This document shows, in pieces, positions 50,146 to 59,469 of a stretch of 64,000 nucleotides of DNA. The stretch lies in contig CBFGTI010000010.1 in assembly GCA_965651695.1 (NCBI GenBank), forward strand, positions 4,058 to 68,057, given 5' to 3'. Each line of letters begins with the position of its first letter. Positions within the stretch are counted from its first letter, which is position 1. The notes beneath the pieces were generated by a model that worked only from the letters and a program-made list of their open reading frames with translations, was not told where the DNA came from and did no database searches. Origin of the DNA: Imperialibacter sp965651695 (lineage in GTDB: Bacteria > Bacteroidota > Bacteroidia > Cytophagales > Cyclobacteriaceae). Made by a program: the position numbers and the translations under genes.

Positions 50146-50658
50146 ATGACGGCACTGGAATTTAGCTACACACTGGACACCATGTCGGTTTCACTGAAGC
50201 CTTTCGCACTGAAGCTAACGCGCGACAGAGAAGATGCCAATGACCTGCTGCAGGAAACCATGCTGAAGGCTTTTACCAATCGCGACAAGTTTTCGGACGG
50301 CACTAACCTTAAAGCGTGGCTCTACACGATTATGAAGAACACGTTTATCACCAACTACCAAAGAATGGTGAGGAGAAACACCTTCATAGACACCACCGAA
50401 AATCTCCACTACATAAACTCCACCGACAGCCTGATGCAAAATGCGGCTTTCGGAAAGCTCGCCATGGACGACATTGAATCGGCCCTCGGCAAGCTAGATG
50501 ATGTGTATAAAACTCCTTTTCTTATGCACTTTCGGGGATTTAAGTACCATGAGATTGCCGAGAAGCTCCAAATACCTATTGGTACGGTAAAAAACCGGAT
50601 ACATATAGCGAGAAAGGAGCTTAAAACGGACTTAGCCACCTACGAGCATAGCTTATAA
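50146..50658 (+). CDS. RNA polymerase ECF-type sigma factor
   Basis: A 170-residue sigma-70 family protein with region 2 (LTRDREDANDLLQETMLKAF, then LKAWLYTIMKNTFITNYQR, about residues 24-75) and region 4 (MHFRGFKYHEIAEKLQIPIG then TVKNRIHIARKEL, about 125-162). Size and gaps fit the extracytoplasmic-function class. No anti-sigma gene is adjacent. Two inverted-repeat operators and a CarH-like regulator gene precede it; 3 bases separate it from crtI. This recalls the Myxococcus CarQ–CrtI logic, where a light-responsive sigma factor and carotenoid genes are co-regulated. Confidence 0.92.
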   Translation: MTALEFSYTLDTMSVSLKPFALKLTRDREDANDLLQETMLKAFTNRDKFSDGTNLKAWLYTIMKNTFITNYQRMVRRNTFIDTTENLHYINSTDSLMQNAAFGKLAMDDIESALGKLDDVYKTPFLMHFRGFKYHEIAEKLQIPIGTVKNRIHIARKELKTDLATYEHSL

Positions 50659-50661
50659 CCC

Positions 50662-52140
50662 ATGCATCCACTCAACGTTTGCGTAATCGGGTCCGGCTTT
50701 GCCGGCTTGTCAGCCGCTACTACCTTGGCAGCGGAAGGCCACCGCGTCACCATTTTGGAAAAAAATGAGGTGCCGGGGGGGCGGGCCCGGCAGCTAAAGG
50801 CCGGCGGCTTTACTTTCGACATGGGCCCTTCGTGGTATTGGATGCCTGATGTATTTGAGCGGTATTTTGCGTGCTTCGGCAAAAAGCCTTCCGATTATTA
50901 TAATCTGCAGCGGCTCGACCCTTCATACACGGTAGTGTATGGCGAAGACGATTTCCTTACGGTTCCGGCAACGCTGCATCAAATTTGCTCCCTTTTTGAG
51001 TCTGTAGAAGCGGGAGCAGGAAAAAAACTTGAGGCCTATTTACAGCAGGCGTCGTTCAAATACGACGTTGGGGTAAAATCGCTGGTGTACAAGCCCAGCC
51101 GTTCGCTGCTGGAGTTTGTTGATCCGCGGTTGCTGTATGGCCTGCTGAAGATGGATGTATTCCAGAGCATGCATACGCACATCAGGAAGTTTTTTAAACA
51201 CGAAAAACTTGTGCGGCTAATGGAATTCCCGGTGCTGTTTCTCGGTGCCGTACCCGAGAATACTCCCGCATTGTACAGCCTTATGAACTATGCCGACATT
51301 TCGCTGGGCACGTGGTACCCCATGGGCGGCATGTATAAGGTGATAGAAGGGATGGTAAAGCTGGCATCGGAAAAAGGTGTGCAAATTCTGACCGGCCATG
51401 AAGTAGAAAAGATAACGGTTGAAAATGGAAGCGCACGAAGAGTGCTCACCGCCAAAGGCAATTTTGATGCGGATGTGGTAGTGGCTGGTGCCGATTACCA
51501 CCATGTGGATCAGCACCTTTTGGACTTTGAATACCGCAACTATTCGCCCGCCTATTGGGAGAGCCGAACCATGGCCCCCTCTAGTTTGCTTTTCTACCTT
51601 GGCTTAAACAAAAAGCTGAAAAACATTACTCATCACATGCTGTTCTTCGATGAGGACTTCGGCCCCCATGCGAAAGAGATCTACGAAACGCCCGACTGGC
51701 CAAGCAGGCCGCTGTTTTACCTTTCGGCCACGTCTGTCTCCGACCCATCGGTAGCACCTGAAGGATGCGAAAATCTGGTGTTGCTTATCCCCATTGCGCC
51801 GGGGCTGAAAGACGATGAGCATACACGGGAGCGGTACTACAACATTATTATGGAAAGGCTGGAAAAGCTGATCGGCCAGCCGGTTAAAGCGCACGTGGTG
51901 TATAAAAAGAGCTATGCACTCAATGATTTTTCCAGCGATTACCATGCCTACCGCGGCAACGCCTATGGGCTGGCCAATACGCTGCGGCAAACCGCCATAT
52001 TAAAGCCTTCATTAAAAAACAAGCACCTGAAAAATTTGTATTACACCGGACAACTCACCGTTCCGGGGCCTGGCGTACCTCCTTCCATTATTTCCGGACA
52101 GGTGGTGGCCAAAGAAGTATTAAAAGATTTTGCCAATTAA
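50662..52140 (+). CDS. crtI: Phytoene desaturase (CrtI type)
   Basis: A 492-residue FAD-dependent desaturase. VCVIGSGFAGLSAATTLA with a following EKNEVPGGRA (residues 6-42) is the dinucleotide-binding fold and CrtI-specific GGRA motif. TFDMGPSWYWMPDVF (about 52-66) is the substrate-channel signature, and LYYTGQLTVPGPGVPPSI (about 458-475) is the C-terminal bacterial-type phytoene desaturase signature. It converts phytoene to lycopene at the membrane. It starts 3 bases after the sigma factor stop and its TAA touches the crtB ATG. Confidence 0.94.
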   Translation: MHPLNVCVIGSGFAGLSAATTLAAEGHRVTILEKNEVPGGRARQLKAGGFTFDMGPSWYWMPDVFERYFACFGKKPSDYYNLQRLDPSYTVVYGEDDFLTVPATLHQICSLFESVEAGAGKKLEAYLQQASFKYDVGVKSLVYKPSRSLLEFVDPRLLYGLLKMDVFQSMHTHIRKFFKHEKLVRLMEFPVLFLGAVPENTPALYSLMNYADISLGTWYPMGGMYKVIEGMVKLASEKGVQILTGHEVEKITVENGSARRVLTAKGNFDADVVVAGADYHHVDQHLLDFEYRNYSPAYWESRTMAPSSLLFYLGLNKKLKNITHHMLFFDEDFGPHAKEIYETPDWPSRPLFYLSATSVSDPSVAPEGCENLVLLIPIAPGLKDDEHTRERYYNIIMERLEKLIGQPVKAHVVYKKSYALNDFSSDYHAYRGNAYGLANTLRQTAILKPSLKNKHLKNLYYTGQLTVPGPGVPPSIISGQVVAKEVLKDFAN

Positions 52141-52995
52141 ATGCTTACCGCCATGAACCACATCGAGATTTTTAACAGCACTGCATTCAAAGTAAGCCGG
52201 CTGGTTACGGAAATGTACAGCACTTCATTTACGCTGGGTATCAAAACCCTCGACAGGAGACTGCGCGAGCCGATTTTTGCCATCTATGGCTTCGTAAGGT
52301 TTGCCGACGAAATTGTGGATACCTTTCATGACCACGACAAAAAGGCACTGCTTGAGAAGTTTAAGAAAGACACCTACGAGGCTATTGACCAGCAGTTGAG
52401 CTTTAACCCGGTGCTTCATTCTTTTCAAATAGTAGTACGTAAATACGGCATAGGCACTGACCTGATCGAGGCTTTCTTAAAGAGCATGGAAATGGATATT
52501 TACCAGCAAGACTACTCGCAGGCAGGATACGAGGAGTACATTTATGGCTCGGCGGAGGTGGTGGGGCTGATGTGCCTCAAAGTGTTTTGTGAAGGCGACG
52601 ACGCCAGCTACGTGGCACTGAAAGAACCTGCCCGTAGCTTGGGAGCCGCCTTTCAAAAAGTAAATTTCTTAAGAGATATTCAGAGCGACTTTGCCGAAAG
52701 AGGCCGCACCTATTTTCCCGGCGTAGATTTTCAAAATTTCTCACAGGAAAACAAAAGCCAGATTGAGGTGGATATTCAGAACGATTTTGACGCTGCCTTT
52801 GAAGGCATTAAACAGCTGCCCGAAAGTGCCCGGCTGGGTGTGTATCTTGCCTACCGCTACTATCTTAACCTTTTTAAAAAGATAAAGCATGTGCCAGTAG
52901 CCCGTATTTTCTACGAGCGCATCCGGGTGCCCGACGCCCAGAAAATGCTGCTGCTGTGCCAAACATATATACAGCGCAGTTTAAACAGCATCTAA
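52141..52995 (+). CDS. crtB: Phytoene synthase (CrtB)
   Basis: A 284-residue squalene/phytoene synthase. The first Asp-rich motif is RFADEIVDTF (DxxxD, about residues 55-64) and the second is NFLRDIQSDFAERGRTYFP (about 174-192, DxxxD followed by the RGRxYxP motif). It condenses two geranylgeranyl diphosphates to 15-cis-phytoene. The ATG lies directly after the crtI stop; a second ATG at 52153 is an alternative start. Length and motifs are normal. The following gene begins at the very next base. Confidence 0.94.
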   Translation: MLTAMNHIEIFNSTAFKVSRLVTEMYSTSFTLGIKTLDRRLREPIFAIYGFVRFADEIVDTFHDHDKKALLEKFKKDTYEAIDQQLSFNPVLHSFQIVVRKYGIGTDLIEAFLKSMEMDIYQQDYSQAGYEEYIYGSAEVVGLMCLKVFCEGDDASYVALKEPARSLGAAFQKVNFLRDIQSDFAERGRTYFPGVDFQNFSQENKSQIEVDIQNDFDAAFEGIKQLPESARLGVYLAYRYYLNLFKKIKHVPVARIFYERIRVPDAQKMLLLCQTYIQRSLNSI

Positions 52996-53691
52996 ATGAC
53001 ACTGTACCTCTGGCTTCATGCGATTACCATTGCCTTTCCTCTGCTGAGGTCGTTTGAACCGAAAGTTGCATACGCCAGCAGATGGAAGGCACTGCTGCCT
53101 GCTATCTTGCTTGTGGCTGCCTTTTTCGTGGCCTGGGACATTTCGTTTACTAAAAGTGGTGTGTGGGGTTTCAACAACAACTATTTAACAGGGCTGTACC
53201 TGTCGTTGCTGCCAATTGAGGAATGGTTATTTTTTGTGACGGTGCCGTTTGCTTCGGTGTTTATCTACGATTGCGTTGCCTACTTCGACAAAAGGGGTAA
53301 GCTTAACAAGCGGGCACAAATACCCACCGTTATTGCAGGGCTCATGCTACTTGTGCTAGCCTTTTTATTTCAAGATAAAGCCTACACTTTTTACAATTTC
53401 ATGTTTGCAGGTTTAATGCTGTTGCTGCAGGGGCTTGTTTTGCGATCTGCCTACATGGGCCGGTTTTACGTGGCCTACCTCGTACACCTGCTGCCTTTTT
53501 TTATTGTAAATGGCATTCTCACCGGCGGTATCACCAGCGAACCGGTGGTTTGGTATAACAACGAGGAGAATTTGGGAATAAGAACGTGGACCATACCGGT
53601 GGAGGATTTCATTTACGCACTACTGCTGCTCCTGATGAATGTTACCGTCTACGAATTCCTGAAATCCAAAATGTTTCCGAAACATAATTAG
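52996..53691 (+). CDS. Lycopene cyclase, CrtYcd-type fused membrane protein
   Basis: A 231-residue polytopic protein with about seven helices made of two lycopene-cyclase domains fused head to tail. The first contains SLLPIEEWLFFVTVPF (the PxE-E-x-x-F/W motif, about residues 71-86) and WDISFTKSGVWGFNNNY. The second repeats it as WTIPVEDFIYALLLL (about 200-214). Fused CrtYc–CrtYd cyclases form beta-ionone rings. A monocyclic product is expected if CruF modifies the other end. ATG at 52996 abuts the crtB stop; ispH follows after 20 bases. Confidence 0.88.
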   Translation: MTLYLWLHAITIAFPLLRSFEPKVAYASRWKALLPAILLVAAFFVAWDISFTKSGVWGFNNNYLTGLYLSLLPIEEWLFFVTVPFASVFIYDCVAYFDKRGKLNKRAQIPTVIAGLMLLVLAFLFQDKAYTFYNFMFAGLMLLLQGLVLRSAYMGRFYVAYLVHLLPFFIVNGILTGGITSEPVVWYNNEENLGIRTWTIPVEDFIYALLLLLMNVTVYEFLKSKMFPKHN

Positions 53692-53711
53692 GTGAGTTTT
53701 GTTCTGAATAT

Positions 53712-54557
53712 ATGCTTAACCTCCGTGTGACTATCGATCCGCATTCCGGTTTTTGTTTCGGTGTAGTGTATGCTATCGAAATGGCCGAGGAAATTCTGGA
53801 TTCGGAAGGGCAACTTTTTTGCCTGGGCGATATCGTTCACAACGACGAAGAGGTAAAGCGGCTGCAGCGAAAAGGGCTGCAGATTATAAATCATGCTGAC
53901 CTCGAAAATATCTTCAATGCAAAAGTGCTGATAAGGGCTCACGGAGAGCCACCTTCTACCTACGAGTTGGCACTCAAAAACAACCTCGAACTCGTTGATG
54001 CCTCCTGCCCGGTGGTTTTGAAGCTTCAGAATCGTATAAAAAATTCGTACGATAAGAAGGAGCCCGTGTATATTTTGGGCAAGCATGGCCATGCGGAGGT
54101 TGTGGGGCTATTCGGTCAAACAAATAACGAGGCGGTGGTTTTTCAGGACATAACCGAGCTCGATCTCGCAACGATTCCCCGGGAGCTTACGCTTTACAGC
54201 CAAACGACAAAAAGTACCGGGCAGTTTTACGAGGTAACCAGGGCGCTTACCACTGCCGGCATACAGGTGAATGCGAATGACACTATTTGCCGGCAGGTTT
54301 CGAACCGCGATGAAGAACTGCGGTCTTTCGCCACAAAATTTGACGCAGTAGTTTTTGTATCAGGAAAAAAGTCGTCGAATGGAAAAGTGCTTTTTCAGGT
54401 TTGCAAAGAAGTGAACCCCAGAGCATTTTTCATCAGCAGTCCGGATGAACTCGACAAGCAAATGTTTATAGCAGGTGAAACCATCGGGATTTGCGGGGCC
54501 ACGTCTACTCCAATGTGGCTGATGGAAAAGGTGAAGGAGGAGTTGCTTAGCAATTAG
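53712..54557 (+). CDS. ispH: 4-hydroxy-3-methylbut-2-enyl diphosphate reductase
   Basis: A 281-residue IspH/LytB, the [4Fe-4S] enzyme that makes IPP and DMAPP at the end of the MEP pathway. The three cluster cysteines are in SGFCFGVVYAIEMA, DASCPVV and NDTICRQVSNRDEEL. HAEVVGLFGQ keeps the catalytic His and Glu (E. coli HPEVEGTMGQ), with Ala in place of Pro. LYSQTTKST holds the conserved Thr. Lying inside the crt operon, it would raise precursor supply when carotenoids are made. It starts at ATG 53712. Confidence 0.94.
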   Translation: MLNLRVTIDPHSGFCFGVVYAIEMAEEILDSEGQLFCLGDIVHNDEEVKRLQRKGLQIINHADLENIFNAKVLIRAHGEPPSTYELALKNNLELVDASCPVVLKLQNRIKNSYDKKEPVYILGKHGHAEVVGLFGQTNNEAVVFQDITELDLATIPRELTLYSQTTKSTGQFYEVTRALTTAGIQVNANDTICRQVSNRDEELRSFATKFDAVVFVSGKKSSNGKVLFQVCKEVNPRAFFISSPDELDKQMFIAGETIGICGATSTPMWLMEKVKEELLSN

Positions 54558-54579
54558 TTATCTTTAAAAAAAGAACCAC

Positions 54580-55059
54580 ATGCAGTGGCTTGTAAACACA
54601 TTGATTGTAGTCGCTACTTTCTTCCTGATGGAAGGGGTTGCCTGGTTTACTCATAAATATATTATGCATGGTGTATTGTGGAGCTGGCATAGGTCGCACC
54701 ACAGGGCGCACAACCACAAGCTGGAGCGAAACGACTTGTTTGCCGTTGTTTTTAGCCTGCCGTCTATCGCACTTATTGTAATTGGCTCTGAGCTACCTCA
54801 GGTGCGCTGGCTTATGTACATTGGGTTCGGCATATTAGCTTATGGCATTTTCTATTTCGTATTTCACGACGTAATCGTGCACCGGCGTATTAAAATACCT
54901 CTTAAAACAAAAAGCAGATACCTGAAGCGGATAATGAATGCGCATTATACGCATCATAAAGTTCACACAAGAGACGGGGCCGAGGCTTTCGGCTTTTTGT
55001 ATGCACCGCGCAAATACGAAAAAGAGGAAGTGGGAAAAACTACAACCCACTCCTCGTGA
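54580..55059 (+). CDS. crtZ: Beta-carotene hydroxylase (CrtZ type)
   Basis: A 159-residue di-iron membrane hydroxylase with four hydrophobic segments. The histidine boxes are HKYIMH, HRSHHRAHNH, HDVIVH and HYTHHKVHTRDGAEAFGFL (in part: HYTHHKVH), the set that binds two irons in CrtZ/fatty-acid hydroxylases. It hydroxylates C3 of the beta-ring. It is the last gene of the crt run and ends 5 bases before the convergent permease gene, with no clear terminator. Confidence 0.92.
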   Translation: MQWLVNTLIVVATFFLMEGVAWFTHKYIMHGVLWSWHRSHHRAHNHKLERNDLFAVVFSLPSIALIVIGSELPQVRWLMYIGFGILAYGIFYFVFHDVIVHRRIKIPLKTKSRYLKRIMNAHYTHHKVHTRDGAEAFGFLYAPRKYEKEEVGKTTTHSS

Positions 55060-55064
55060 ACACA

Positions 55065-57662
55065 TTATTCATTACGCAGTGCCAGCACCGGGTTTTCTTT
55101 TGAGGCCCGCCAAACAATGGCGCCGATACTAGTAACCGCAAACGTAGTTACCAGCAAACCCGATACTACAAATGTCGTTACCGAAAGCGGCGCCCGATAC
55201 GCAAACTCTTCCAAAAATTCGCTCATCAGCCACCAGGCGGTTGGCGCCGCACATACAAAGGCAAGCCCAACCAGCAGCAGGTATCGGGTAGTTAAATGCT
55301 GCGCCAGCTGTAGCACCGACGCCCCCATTACCTTTCTGATGCTTATTTCTTTTCTTTTGCGGCGTATTACAAACGATGCAACACTAAAGAGCCCTAAAGA
55401 GGCAATTAACAGCGCGATTACAGAGAAAAACCCAGCCGACACGCCTATCCGCTCCTGTTCCCTGTACATGCCTGCAAACTCTTCATTCAGGAAAAAATAG
55501 TCGAAACCCTGCAAAGCATTCAGGCTTTTCCAGTCGTTTTCCAGCCTGCCAAGCACCTCTTTCATTCGGCCTGGCTCAAACCGCACAAGCATATAGTTGA
55601 AGTAGTCTTTGTAATAGAAATGAACGAACGGCTCTATCTTTTCCTGAAGCGACTGGTAGTGAAAATCTTCGGTAACGCCCACTACCTTGTATGCCGAACC
55701 ATCACCTTTGGATACCAGCTGCTTCCCCTCTATGCTGCTCCAGCCAAAAAGCTCCATCGCTTTTCTGTTTATTACAACAGCATTTGAATCGGTGGCCAGC
55801 TGGCTGTCGAAGCTGCGGCCTTCGTAAAAGTCGACGCCCAGTGTGCTGAAGTAATTAACGCTAACGGTTGCCTGTCTCAGGTGGTGGGCATTAGTCGGCT
55901 GGTCTTTGTCTAAAAAGTTGTTGTAGTTTTGCCAATACCTGCCCGGTACGTTTTGCCCGAAGCTAACCTGCTGTATGCCAGGTACCGTTGCGTACTCCTG
56001 CGCCAGCACCTGTAGCTGCTTTCGGGCTTTCCTACCGTCGGTAAACGACTCGTCAAACGCCGGCACCACCAGCACCTGGTCGTCGTCGAAATGAAGCTCC
56101 TGGTTTTTCATGTAGTTTATTTGCTTCCAAACTACGATGGTACCTGCTACCATAAAGATGGATGCAGCAAATTGCACAACGAGGAGCCCATTGCGCAGAT
56201 AAGGTCTGCCGTGCCGTGCTTCGGCTTTGCCTTTCAGCCCATCTGCCGTTTTAACCGACGAAATGAGCATGGCCGGGAAAAAGCCGCTGACCAACCCTAG
56301 CAGAAGTGCAAATCCTGCTGTGGAAAGCACCAGTAGTGCCCATTTGCCATTGCTGTAGTTTAGCTCAATGGAAAACCGCTGCTCTAAAAATGGAATGGCA
56401 AAATACAGCATGAGCCATGCCACAACAACGGCACCCAGGTTCACCATCAGAGACTCTGTGAGGAACTGCGCGATTAACTGGCCGCGGGACGAACCAATTA
56501 CCTTGCGGATTGTAACTTCTTTGGTTCGGGCCAACGACTGCGCCGACGCGAGGTTAATAAAGTTGACCGAAGCAATAAGCAGGATAATAACTGCCACCAC
56601 GCCCAGCAGGTTTATGATGGTTTTGTTTTGCGCCTGCACACTTCTCAGCTCCGTTATTGGCACCAGGTGTATGCGGTGCTGGGATGCTTCCTCGGCAGGC
56701 TGGAAATTTTCCTTCACAATCGTGGCAAGCTTGCCGCTTAGCGATTCAGGCGTTGCATTTTTATCGAGTACAACATACGTTCTCATAAATGTGTTGTACC
56801 AGTTGGCGAGGGAAGGGTCTTTCAGGCCATCAGGCACATTTACCCATCCTGCCAGCATTTTGTACTCGATTGATGTATTAGAAGGCCGATCTTCTAACAC
56901 AGCTCCCACCACCCATTTTTTTCCGCCCTGTATCTCTCTCACTTCTTTGCCCAGGGCGGGCTCATAGCCAAACAGTCGTCTTGCCGTCTCCAGCGTAATC
57001 ACCAGCTGATCTTTCGCGCTAAGTGCTGTCTTTAAGTCGCCCTCAAGCACCTCAAAGTCGAACATGTCGGCAAAGTCAGCATCCACAAACTGCATATCAT
57101 TTTGCATTCGTCCCTCCGGGCCCTCCATCCACGGGCTGTACCAGGTAATGTATCTGGAGGCATAAATAACTTCCGGCACATCACTTTTCAGCTTGGGCGC
57201 CAGCGGAGTTCTGCTTTGCAGGTAGGGTTCTCCGCCTTCTTTTACCTCTCCGGCGAGGTAAATTTGAGAGGCACTAGCATGAAAACCGTCGAAAGACCTT
57301 TCGTAGCTTATCACCAAAAAGAGCAATGTTGCTGCGGCTATGCCTGCCGAAAGCCCCAGAATATTGATGGAAGTGTAGGATTTGTGCTTGGCGAGGTTGC
57401 GATAACTCACTTTAAGATAGTCGGTCCACATAAAAAAAGGGTTTAGAAATTTTGGTACAAAAGATCGGAGAAGCGTTGGCCTCAGTAAAAGAAATACTTC
57501 CCATGCAAACGCCCATTTAAGCCTTTGAAGAGAGGTGTGTGCTGCTTTTTGTTCATATACCTCTGTAAGGTCGCCCTCTATTTCCTCAAGGTAGTTGCTA
57601 TTGCATATAGCTCTGAAAAAGCGCATGGGCCATTTGGGCGGCCGAAATTGGGAATTTTCCAT
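55065..57662 (-). CDS. FtsX-like ABC permease with N-terminal prefix domain (MacB type)
   Basis: An 865-residue membrane protein. Residues 1-75 are a permease-prefix domain (FRAICNSNYLEEIEGDLTEV, then LKWAFAWEVFLLLRPTLL), typical of PadR-controlled Bacteroidetes transporters. Then come two MacB-PCD/FtsX modules: a helix near 100, a periplasmic domain, three helices at about 355-470, and the repeat at about 500-860 ending in IGAIVWRASKENPVLALRNE. The fused two-module form resembles LolE/MacB-like complexes. It lies one base downstream of the PadR gene. No cognate ATPase gene is adjacent, so the ATPase must be shared or encoded elsewhere. Confidence 0.88.
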   Translation of the reverse strand: MENSQFRPPKWPMRFFRAICNSNYLEEIEGDLTEVYEQKAAHTSLQRLKWAFAWEVFLLLRPTLLRSFVPKFLNPFFMWTDYLKVSYRNLAKHKSYTSINILGLSAGIAAATLLFLVISYERSFDGFHASASQIYLAGEVKEGGEPYLQSRTPLAPKLKSDVPEVIYASRYITWYSPWMEGPEGRMQNDMQFVDADFADMFDFEVLEGDLKTALSAKDQLVITLETARRLFGYEPALGKEVREIQGGKKWVVGAVLEDRPSNTSIEYKMLAGWVNVPDGLKDPSLANWYNTFMRTYVVLDKNATPESLSGKLATIVKENFQPAEEASQHRIHLVPITELRSVQAQNKTIINLLGVVAVIILLIASVNFINLASAQSLARTKEVTIRKVIGSSRGQLIAQFLTESLMVNLGAVVVAWLMLYFAIPFLEQRFSIELNYSNGKWALLVLSTAGFALLLGLVSGFFPAMLISSVKTADGLKGKAEARHGRPYLRNGLLVVQFAASIFMVAGTIVVWKQINYMKNQELHFDDDQVLVVPAFDESFTDGRKARKQLQVLAQEYATVPGIQQVSFGQNVPGRYWQNYNNFLDKDQPTNAHHLRQATVSVNYFSTLGVDFYEGRSFDSQLATDSNAVVINRKAMELFGWSSIEGKQLVSKGDGSAYKVVGVTEDFHYQSLQEKIEPFVHFYYKDYFNYMLVRFEPGRMKEVLGRLENDWKSLNALQGFDYFFLNEEFAGMYREQERIGVSAGFFSVIALLIASLGLFSVASFVIRRKRKEISIRKVMGASVLQLAQHLTTRYLLLVGLAFVCAAPTAWWLMSEFLEEFAYRAPLSVTTFVVSGLLVTTFAVTSIGAIVWRASKENPVLALRNE

Positions 57663-57663
57663 G

Positions 57664-57996
57664 CTACGAGAACTTTAAAACCATTGAGGGGATTTCGGCC
57701 CACAGCTGGGCTCTGATGTCTTTGATATCTGAAAGGGCCTTTTGTGCTGAAGAGGTAATCTTGTAGTAGCGTTTGCGCTTGCCACCACGCACATTGGTAG
57801 CTTCACCCCACCACGACTCCAGGTATCCTTTTTCTTCCATGCGCTTAAGAGCTGTTTGAAGGGCACCCACACTTATGCCGTAACCAAGCCGGCTTTCGAG
57901 TTGATTTTTGATTGAAACGCCATATGCATCGCCTTGCAACACTGCAATTGTGAGCAAGACGATTTCTTCAAATTCTCCCAACTGAGTTTTCTTCAT
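57664..57996 (-). CDS. PadR family transcriptional regulator
   Basis: A 110-residue winged-helix repressor. LGEFEEIVLLTIAVLQGDAY (residues 6-25) and GVSIKNQLESRLGYGISVGA then LQTALKRMEEKGYLES form the PadR helices, with a beta-wing RGGKRKRYYKIT (about 72-83). The stop TAG and the permease ATG are one base apart, so both are translated together. PadR regulators of this sort usually sense a ligand of the transporter they accompany. A TACATTTC promoter-like box lies just upstream of the ATG. Confidence 0.92.
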   Translation of the reverse strand: MKKTQLGEFEEIVLLTIAVLQGDAYGVSIKNQLESRLGYGISVGALQTALKRMEEKGYLESWWGEATNVRGGKRKRYYKITSSAQKALSDIKDIRAQLWAEIPSMVLKFS

Positions 57997-58117
57997 AATT
58001 TATATTTTTCCGAAATGTAGAGGTTATAGTATTAAATTCCTAATTGAAGAGATAATAAATTTCACCTTAAAGGGCTGTAAGGCGCGAAAGAGACGGAATA
58101 GCTGCCGAACAAATAGA

Positions 58118-58148
58118 TAAAAAAAAGGCCTGCCATTACGACAGACCT
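58118..58148 (-). terminator. Intrinsic terminator of the M19 dipeptidase gene
   Basis: On the minus strand AGGTCTG / CAGGCCT (one G-U pair) with a 9-base loop is followed by a long T-run. It lies about 65 bases past the dipeptidase stop. Confidence 0.8.
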
Positions 58149-58212
58149 CCGATATCAGCAGAAGAATAAGCAACCAGACACTTCTTCTGAACAAAGCAAT
58201 TTTAGCCGGGTG

Positions 58213-59469
58213 TTAGGAAACCGCCTGCAGCTCTTTCGACTTTTCAAGCACGGCGTTCCATACCCGCCATACGTTTTTGTAGCATATCTTGGCTATGTCG
58301 TCTTCTGTGTAGCCTCTCTTGAGGAGTTCGTAAATAAGGTTTGGAAAATCCGACACGTCTTTCAGGCCGGTTGGCAGACTGTCGCCCACGCCGTCATAGT
58401 CAGATCCGAAGGCAACATAATCGACTCCCACCAGCTTCACTACATGGTCGATATGGTCGGCAGCAACCTGCACCGTAGTGTATTTGAAAGGGTTTACATT
58501 CGTCAGATAATTCTCAATGTATGCTTGTGCGGCCGAGTCTTCGCGGGCAAGTTGGTTTTCAGCCAACCAGTTAATGATGTGCTCCTCCGCTTCATTGTAG
58601 CTCTTTTGCGATTCGCTTGAAAGAAAAGTGGAACCGAAGTTGATTTGGATTACGCCACCATTTTCAGCCAGCCTTTTTATCATCTCGTCCGACATGTTGC
58701 GTTGAAAGCCGGGGGTAAATTTCCTGCACGATGAGTGGGAGGCAATTACCGGCACGTCGGTAATCCGCATCACGTCGTAAAAAGAACTGTCTGAAATGTG
58801 CGAAACATCGACCATTATACCTACTCTGTTCATTTCTTTTACTACTTCTTCGCCAAACGGGCTCAAGCCATTCCAGGTATAGGTGGTGTCGTAGCTCGAG
58901 TCGCATATTTGATTGTCTTTGGCGTGTGTCAGGGTAATGTAGTTGATTCCCCGGTCGAAAAAATACTTCACGTTAGCAAGGTCGTTCAGTACAGGAGCTC
59001 CATTTTCCATACCCATAGGGAGCGAGATTTTTCCTGCCTTAAAGTTTTCCTCCACTGCCTGAGGCGTTCTTGCAAGCGCAAATTTGTCAGGCCAGGTGGT
59101 GGCCAGGTTCTCCATCATGTCAATAAGCGAATCCGCCAGGTTTTTGGCTTTATCGGTCACGCCATAGTTTGAGGGTATGTAAATGGACATAAATGGTGCA
59201 TCCAATCCGCCCTCCTTAGATCTCACGTAGTCGAAGTTGCCATCGGGCGTGCGCACCGACACATCCATGGGTTCTTTTTTCAGAATAAAGCCGGCTACCT
59301 TCATACGGTAAGGCAAATCCACATGTCCATCAGTAATTATATATTTGTGTGCCAGCTCGTCGGCAAATGCTTTCAGCTCATCATCACTCATGGTGCTAAC
59401 GGTTTTTTCGGGGGTGGGGCTACAAGCTGCAATAAAAGCTAGCAAAAGAAGATAAAGAATCCTTTTCAT
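58213..59469 (-). CDS. Membrane dipeptidase (M19 family), lipoprotein
   Basis: A 418-residue zinc dipeptidase starting at ATG 59469. The signal ends in the lipobox FIAAC, so it is probably anchored to a membrane from the periplasm. Metal ligands are in ITDGHVDLPY (His-x-Asp), VDVSHISDSSF (His) and VIASHSSCRKF (His); YVAFGSDYDGVGDSLP is the C-terminal M19 motif. It hydrolyses dipeptides (renal dipeptidase-like). An in-frame start at 59526 lacks a signal sequence. It is monocistronic with its own terminator. Confidence 0.93.
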   Translation of the reverse strand: MKRILYLLLLAFIAACSPTPEKTVSTMSDDELKAFADELAHKYIITDGHVDLPYRMKVAGFILKKEPMDVSVRTPDGNFDYVRSKEGGLDAPFMSIYIPSNYGVTDKAKNLADSLIDMMENLATTWPDKFALARTPQAVEENFKAGKISLPMGMENGAPVLNDLANVKYFFDRGINYITLTHAKDNQICDSSYDTTYTWNGLSPFGEEVVKEMNRVGIMVDVSHISDSSFYDVMRITDVPVIASHSSCRKFTPGFQRNMSDEMIKRLAENGGVIQINFGSTFLSSESQKSYNEAEEHIINWLAENQLAREDSAAQAYIENYLTNVNPFKYTTVQVAADHIDHVVKLVGVDYVAFGSDYDGVGDSLPTGLKDVSDFPNLIYELLKRGYTEDDIAKICYKNVWRVWNAVLEKSKELQAVS

